Shown here piece by piece: positions 15,339-17,456 of a DNA stretch of 17,456 nt (its first letter is position 1; every line of letters begins with the position of its first letter). The stretch spans positions 1 to 17,456 of the forward strand of contig CABJAS010000013.1 of the NCBI GenBank assembly GCA_902363625.1. The letters are read 5' to 3'. The notes beneath the pieces were generated by a model. It had not been told where the DNA came from. It worked only from the letters and a program-made list of their open reading frames with translations, and searched no databases. Position numbers and translations under genes: made by a program. The stretch comes from Clostridiaceae bacterium (GTDB taxonomy: Bacteria > Bacillota_I > Bacilli_A > Erysipelotrichales > Coprobacillaceae).

Positions 15339-15674
15339 TTAGGATTCATAGTAAGACAGACAATACATAGAGTAGTTGCATATGTCCATGAAGAAGATAG
15401 AGCTGAAAAAGTATATGCTTTGCGTAATCGCTTAAAGAAAAATGATCGAAAAATAGAAAGGCTTCGGGTGAACTATATCAATGATGCGATTAACGATAAA
15501 ATGTTTTATTAAACGTTGGTGAAATTTGAAGTAGAGTGTAATAAAATATTTAGTGAGTTAATTAGCTTAGATAAAAGAACGATGATGCGTTTTAGATCAA
15601 TGTATCGTTTATCAAAATATTATTTTATTCGTAATCATGTTAATTGTGTATACGATGTACATGCCAAAACGTAA
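15339..15674 (+). pseudogene. Broken reading frame, possible recombinase remnant
   Basis: A single plus-strand frame runs from 15339 to the stop at 15672-15674 with one in-frame TAA at 15510 and no start codon near its beginning. The part before the stop is charged and helical (AEKVYALRNRLKKNDRKIER), with a heptad-like pattern followed by NDKMFY; that resembles the coiled-coil C-terminal region of large serine recombinases, but the match is by eye and weak. It lies between the tRNA fragment and rhuM, where a decayed integration gene might be expected. The rest of 15197-15785 is AT-rich with nothing else recognisable. Confidence 0.35.
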
Positions 15675-15785
15675 TGAGTGTAAAATTTCTAAATGAATAG
15701 TAATCAAATAAATAAAATGATAAAATAATTTTATATATTAAAATCAATAAAATAAGATAGATGGATAGAAATTAGAGGTTGATTT

Positions 15786-16808
15786 ATGAAAAAAAAGAAT
15801 GATGAGATAATACAAATTCGCAATAGTACTGTAGATTTTTTAATATTTACTAAAGATTCTTCAGAAGATTCCATTGAGGTGCGTGTACAAGATGGTACTG
15901 TTTGGCTCACACAAAAAGCAATTGCACAACTTTTTGAAGTTGATAGAAGTGTAGTGACTAAACACCTTAAAAAAATATTTGAAAGTGGTGAATTGAATGA
16001 GCATTCAACTTGTGCAAATTTTGCACAGGTTGCTGATAATGGAAAAACCTATCAATATAAGTTTTATGCGTTAGCGGCAATTATAGCAGTAGGGTATAGA
16101 ACCAATTCAGATCGCGCATTACAATTTCGCCAATGGGCAACGAAAGTTTTAGAAATGTTTGCAAAACAAGGATATGTTTTGGATAAAAATCGTTTAATCA
16201 ATGGGCAAATATTTGACCAAGACTATTTTGATCATTTAATATCAGAAATACAAGAAATTAGAGCGAGCGAAAGAAGATTCTATCAAAAAATTACAGATAT
16301 ATATGCTACAGCTGTTGATTATTCAGTTGATAGCAAAATAACACGAGATTTTTTTGCTACTGTTCAAAATAAGATGCATTACGCCATTCATGGAAATACA
16401 GCTGCTGAGGTTATTGTGGAGCGTGCCGATCATTGTAAGGAACATATGGGATTGACCACTTGGAAAAATGCACCACGTGGTAAGATAGTAAAAGCAGATG
16501 TGTCGGTTGCTAAAAATTATCTGTCTACGGAAGAAATGCAAGAATTGAATGAAATTGTGACAATGTATCTTGATTATGCTACACGTCAGGCTCGTAGACA
16601 TATTCCAATGACTATGGCTGACTGGGCCAATAAAATTGATGCATTTCTACAATTTAATGATGCTGAAATACTTCGCGATAAAGGAAAGGTAACAGCAGAA
16701 ATTGCTAAAGCGTTTGCAGAAAGTGAATTTGAAAAATATCGTATTTTACAAGACAAGCATTATCAAAGTGACTTTGATAGACTATTTAATGAAAGCAAAG
16801 GGAAGTAA
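15786..16808 (+). CDS. rhuM: RhuM-family protein (virulence RhuM-like)
   Basis: 340 residues, the usual family length. The N-terminal part (VRVQDGTVWLTQKAIAQLFEVDRSVVTKHLKKIFESGEL, quoted in pieces: WLTQKAIAQLF at about 39-49, DRSVVTKHL at 53-61) is the diagnostic RhuM segment and looks like a helix-turn-helix DNA-binding unit. It is followed by the conserved YKFYALAAIIAVGYR (about 90-104) and a long helical C-terminal half. RhuM was named from a Salmonella pathogenicity island; molecular function is unknown, and family members are common on genomic islands beside restriction or mobile genes. Here it is the only intact gene between the tRNA repeats. A weak ribosome binding site (AGAGGTTG) precedes the ATG. 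Confidence 0.9.
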   Translation: MKKKNDEIIQIRNSTVDFLIFTKDSSEDSIEVRVQDGTVWLTQKAIAQLFEVDRSVVTKHLKKIFESGELNEHSTCANFAQVADNGKTYQYKFYALAAIIAVGYRTNSDRALQFRQWATKVLEMFAKQGYVLDKNRLINGQIFDQDYFDHLISEIQEIRASERRFYQKITDIYATAVDYSVDSKITRDFFATVQNKMHYAIHGNTAAEVIVERADHCKEHMGLTTWKNAPRGKIVKADVSVAKNYLSTEEMQELNEIVTMYLDYATRQARRHIPMTMADWANKIDAFLQFNDAEILRDKGKVTAEIAKAFAESEFEKYRILQDKHYQSDFDRLFNESKGK

Positions 16809-16921
16809 GACAGATATTGGGAGTTCTTTTAATTTAGAAAACAAACAAGAAACCACTCAGCTACTGAACAAGTAATTATACGTTTAGGTAATCTTTCTTG
16901 AGTGCAAATGTTATAATAAAT

Positions 16922-16957
16922 AAAGGAATCAAAAGAGCTTAGTCTTTGATTCCTTTT
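16922..16957 (+). terminator. Terminator-like hairpin after rhuM
   Basis: AAAGGAATCAAA (16922-16933) pairs perfectly with TTTGATTCCTTT (16945-16956), extended by GA/TC with one bulged A. The T tail is short, so termination efficiency is uncertain. It lies 113 bases after the rhuM stop. Confidence 0.65.
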
Positions 16958-16970
16958 AGTTTGTTAAAAG

Positions 16971-16992
16971 AAAAAAAGACTCATCATGAGCC
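16971..16992 (-). terminator. Small leftward terminator hairpin
   Basis: Leftward, GGCTCA pairs with TGAGTC (one G-T pair) around a TGA loop (16978-16992), followed by seven T (complement of 16971-16977). It lies back to back with the rhuM terminator and may be a second stop for leftward tRNA transcription. Confidence 0.6.
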
Positions 16993-17112
16993 AATAAAAT
17001 AACATTATTAAGAGATTTGTCTATCTTCATCATGCCGAGTGGTTTACAAACTTTATATTGCTATTGTTTGGAAATGTTGCTATAACCTAATTGAAAATAA
17101 GATATAAAGTAT

Positions 17113-17185
17113 AAAAAAAGAGGTATCCAATGGTTTGGCGGCCATTAAATACCTGAGTTCACAAACAGTAGCAGTGCTTGTGAAC
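17113..17185 (-). terminator. Two-hairpin structure ending in a T-run, downstream of tRNA-Gly
   Basis: Leftward, a first hairpin pairs GTTCACAA with TTGTGAAC (arms 17178-17185 and 17157-17164) around a 13-nt loop. A second pairs AGGTAT with ATACCT (17149-17154, 17121-17126) and AATGG with CCATT inside it, then C and seven T (17113-17119). It lies about 170 bases after the right tRNA-Gly, so it can end the tRNA transcript. The extra hairpin is more than a terminator needs, so a small RNA is possible. The rest of 16993-17346 holds no gene I can see. Confidence 0.7.
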
Positions 17186-17352
17186 CATTTTCCTATATAT
17201 TTTTTGTAGCGATCTAATCATCGCAAATTTTTATAACATATCAAATCAGGAAATCAATTGATCCTATATATATGTTTATATACTCATGTAACTTTTTATA
17301 CCCAAAGTCAATAAAATTGTATATATTTAATTACATTTCGGGCAAATAAACT

Positions 17353-17426
17353 TGGAGCGGGTGATGGGAATCGAACCCACGTAGTCAGCTTGGAAGGCTG
17401 AAGTTCTACCATTGAACTACACCCGC
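17353..17426 (-). tRNA. tRNA-Gly (anticodon UCC), right copy, intact
   Basis: 74 nt with encoded CCA; acceptor GCGGGTG/CACCCGC, anticodon UCC, T stem GTGGG/CCCAT with the normal G53-C61 pair. Read leftward it follows the tRNA-Leu-like gene by 8 bases in the same operon. This copy has no defect and is probably the functional one. Confidence 0.95.
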
Positions 17427-17434
17427 ATCTCATA

Positions 17435-17456
17435 TGGTGCCCAGGGCCGGAGTCGA
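17435..17456 (-). tRNA. 3' end of a tRNA, probably tRNA-Leu (cut by window edge)
   Basis: Leftward, the visible part is the end of the T loop (TCGACT), T-stem strand CCGGC, acceptor strand CCTGGGC, discriminator A and CCA. The T loop has the normal A58. Identity is inferred from the left copy's possible long variable arm; the anticodon lies outside the window. Confidence 0.65.

Larger units (their letters stand above)
17347..17456. repeat. Right copy of the tRNA direct repeat (runs off window)
   Basis: 108 of 110 bases match 15063-15172. At its left edge the similarity stops at 17347 (AATAAAC here, TTTAAAC at the left copy). At its right edge the window ends while identity is still high, so the true length is unknown. 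Confidence 0.95.

Noticed and set aside
16323..16601. Open frame on the minus strand inside rhuM
   Set aside because: It lies wholly within the clearly coding rhuM frame and has no ribosome binding site or recognisable motif.
16993..17058. A 25-codon leftward frame starting with two methionines near 17030, proposed as a type I toxin
   Set aside because: It lacks the hydrophobic helix and ribosome binding site expected of such toxins, and runs through a terminator hairpin.
15197..17346. An intact integrase or transposase with the rhuM island
   Set aside because: No full-length recombinase frame is present in either strand; only the weak broken frame at 15339-15674 was seen.

Overview
The window looks like chromosomal DNA from a low-G+C Gram-positive bacterium (Bacillota). 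I infer a gut Erysipelotrichia- or Clostridia-like host from the AT-rich codon use, strong AGGAGG-type ribosome binding sites, sigma-A-like promoters, frequent hairpin-plus-T-run terminators and the mix of families. The genus cannot be fixed from the sequence.

Layout. 1-146: the promoter-proximal end of a leftward tRNA operon, tRNA-Val(UAC) then the first bases of a probable tRNA-Thr. 258-4187: scattered housekeeping-type genes: a DUF1848 protein (-), an APH/choline-kinase-like phosphotransferase (+), a metallophosphoesterase (-), a HAD hydrolase (+) and a small four-helix membrane protein (+) closed by a clear terminator. 4487-6082: a PAS-PAS-GGDEF diguanylate cyclase with its own terminator. 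6390-6629: a small unknown protein. 6804-8433: a tight three-gene run of unknown function (two membrane-anchored proteins and a four-cysteine zinc-ribbon-like protein). 8591-9943: a MATE efflux transporter (-) whose 5' leader holds a promoter, a 17-codon candidate reading frame and an intrinsic terminator just before the MATE ribosome binding site, the layout of an attenuator. 10161-14847: a leftward response regulator/histidine kinase pair, then a separately promoted permease/ATPase/small membrane protein transporter. The regulator promoter carries an 11-bp-period direct repeat over the -35 position.

15034-17456: a leftward tRNA region that has been split. A repeat of at least 110 bp, containing tRNA-Gly(UCC) and the 3' end of a probable tRNA-Leu, occurs twice 2,284 bp apart. 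The copies bracket AT-rich DNA holding a RhuM-family gene and a broken reading frame. The left copy lies next to the tRNA terminator and has substitutions at two almost invariant T-arm positions (G53 of tRNA-Gly, A58 of tRNA-Leu), and its tRNA-Leu lacks a 5' half. The right copy is clean and runs out of the window. The simplest reading is a small element, or remnant, inserted at the tRNA-Leu 3' end, with the displaced copy decaying. A tandem duplication of the tRNA array followed by insertion is an alternative.

The best candidates for something not yet described are the MATE leader, the tRNA-bracketed rhuM island, and the unknown three-gene run. No CRISPR array, complete insertion sequence or intact integrase was seen.
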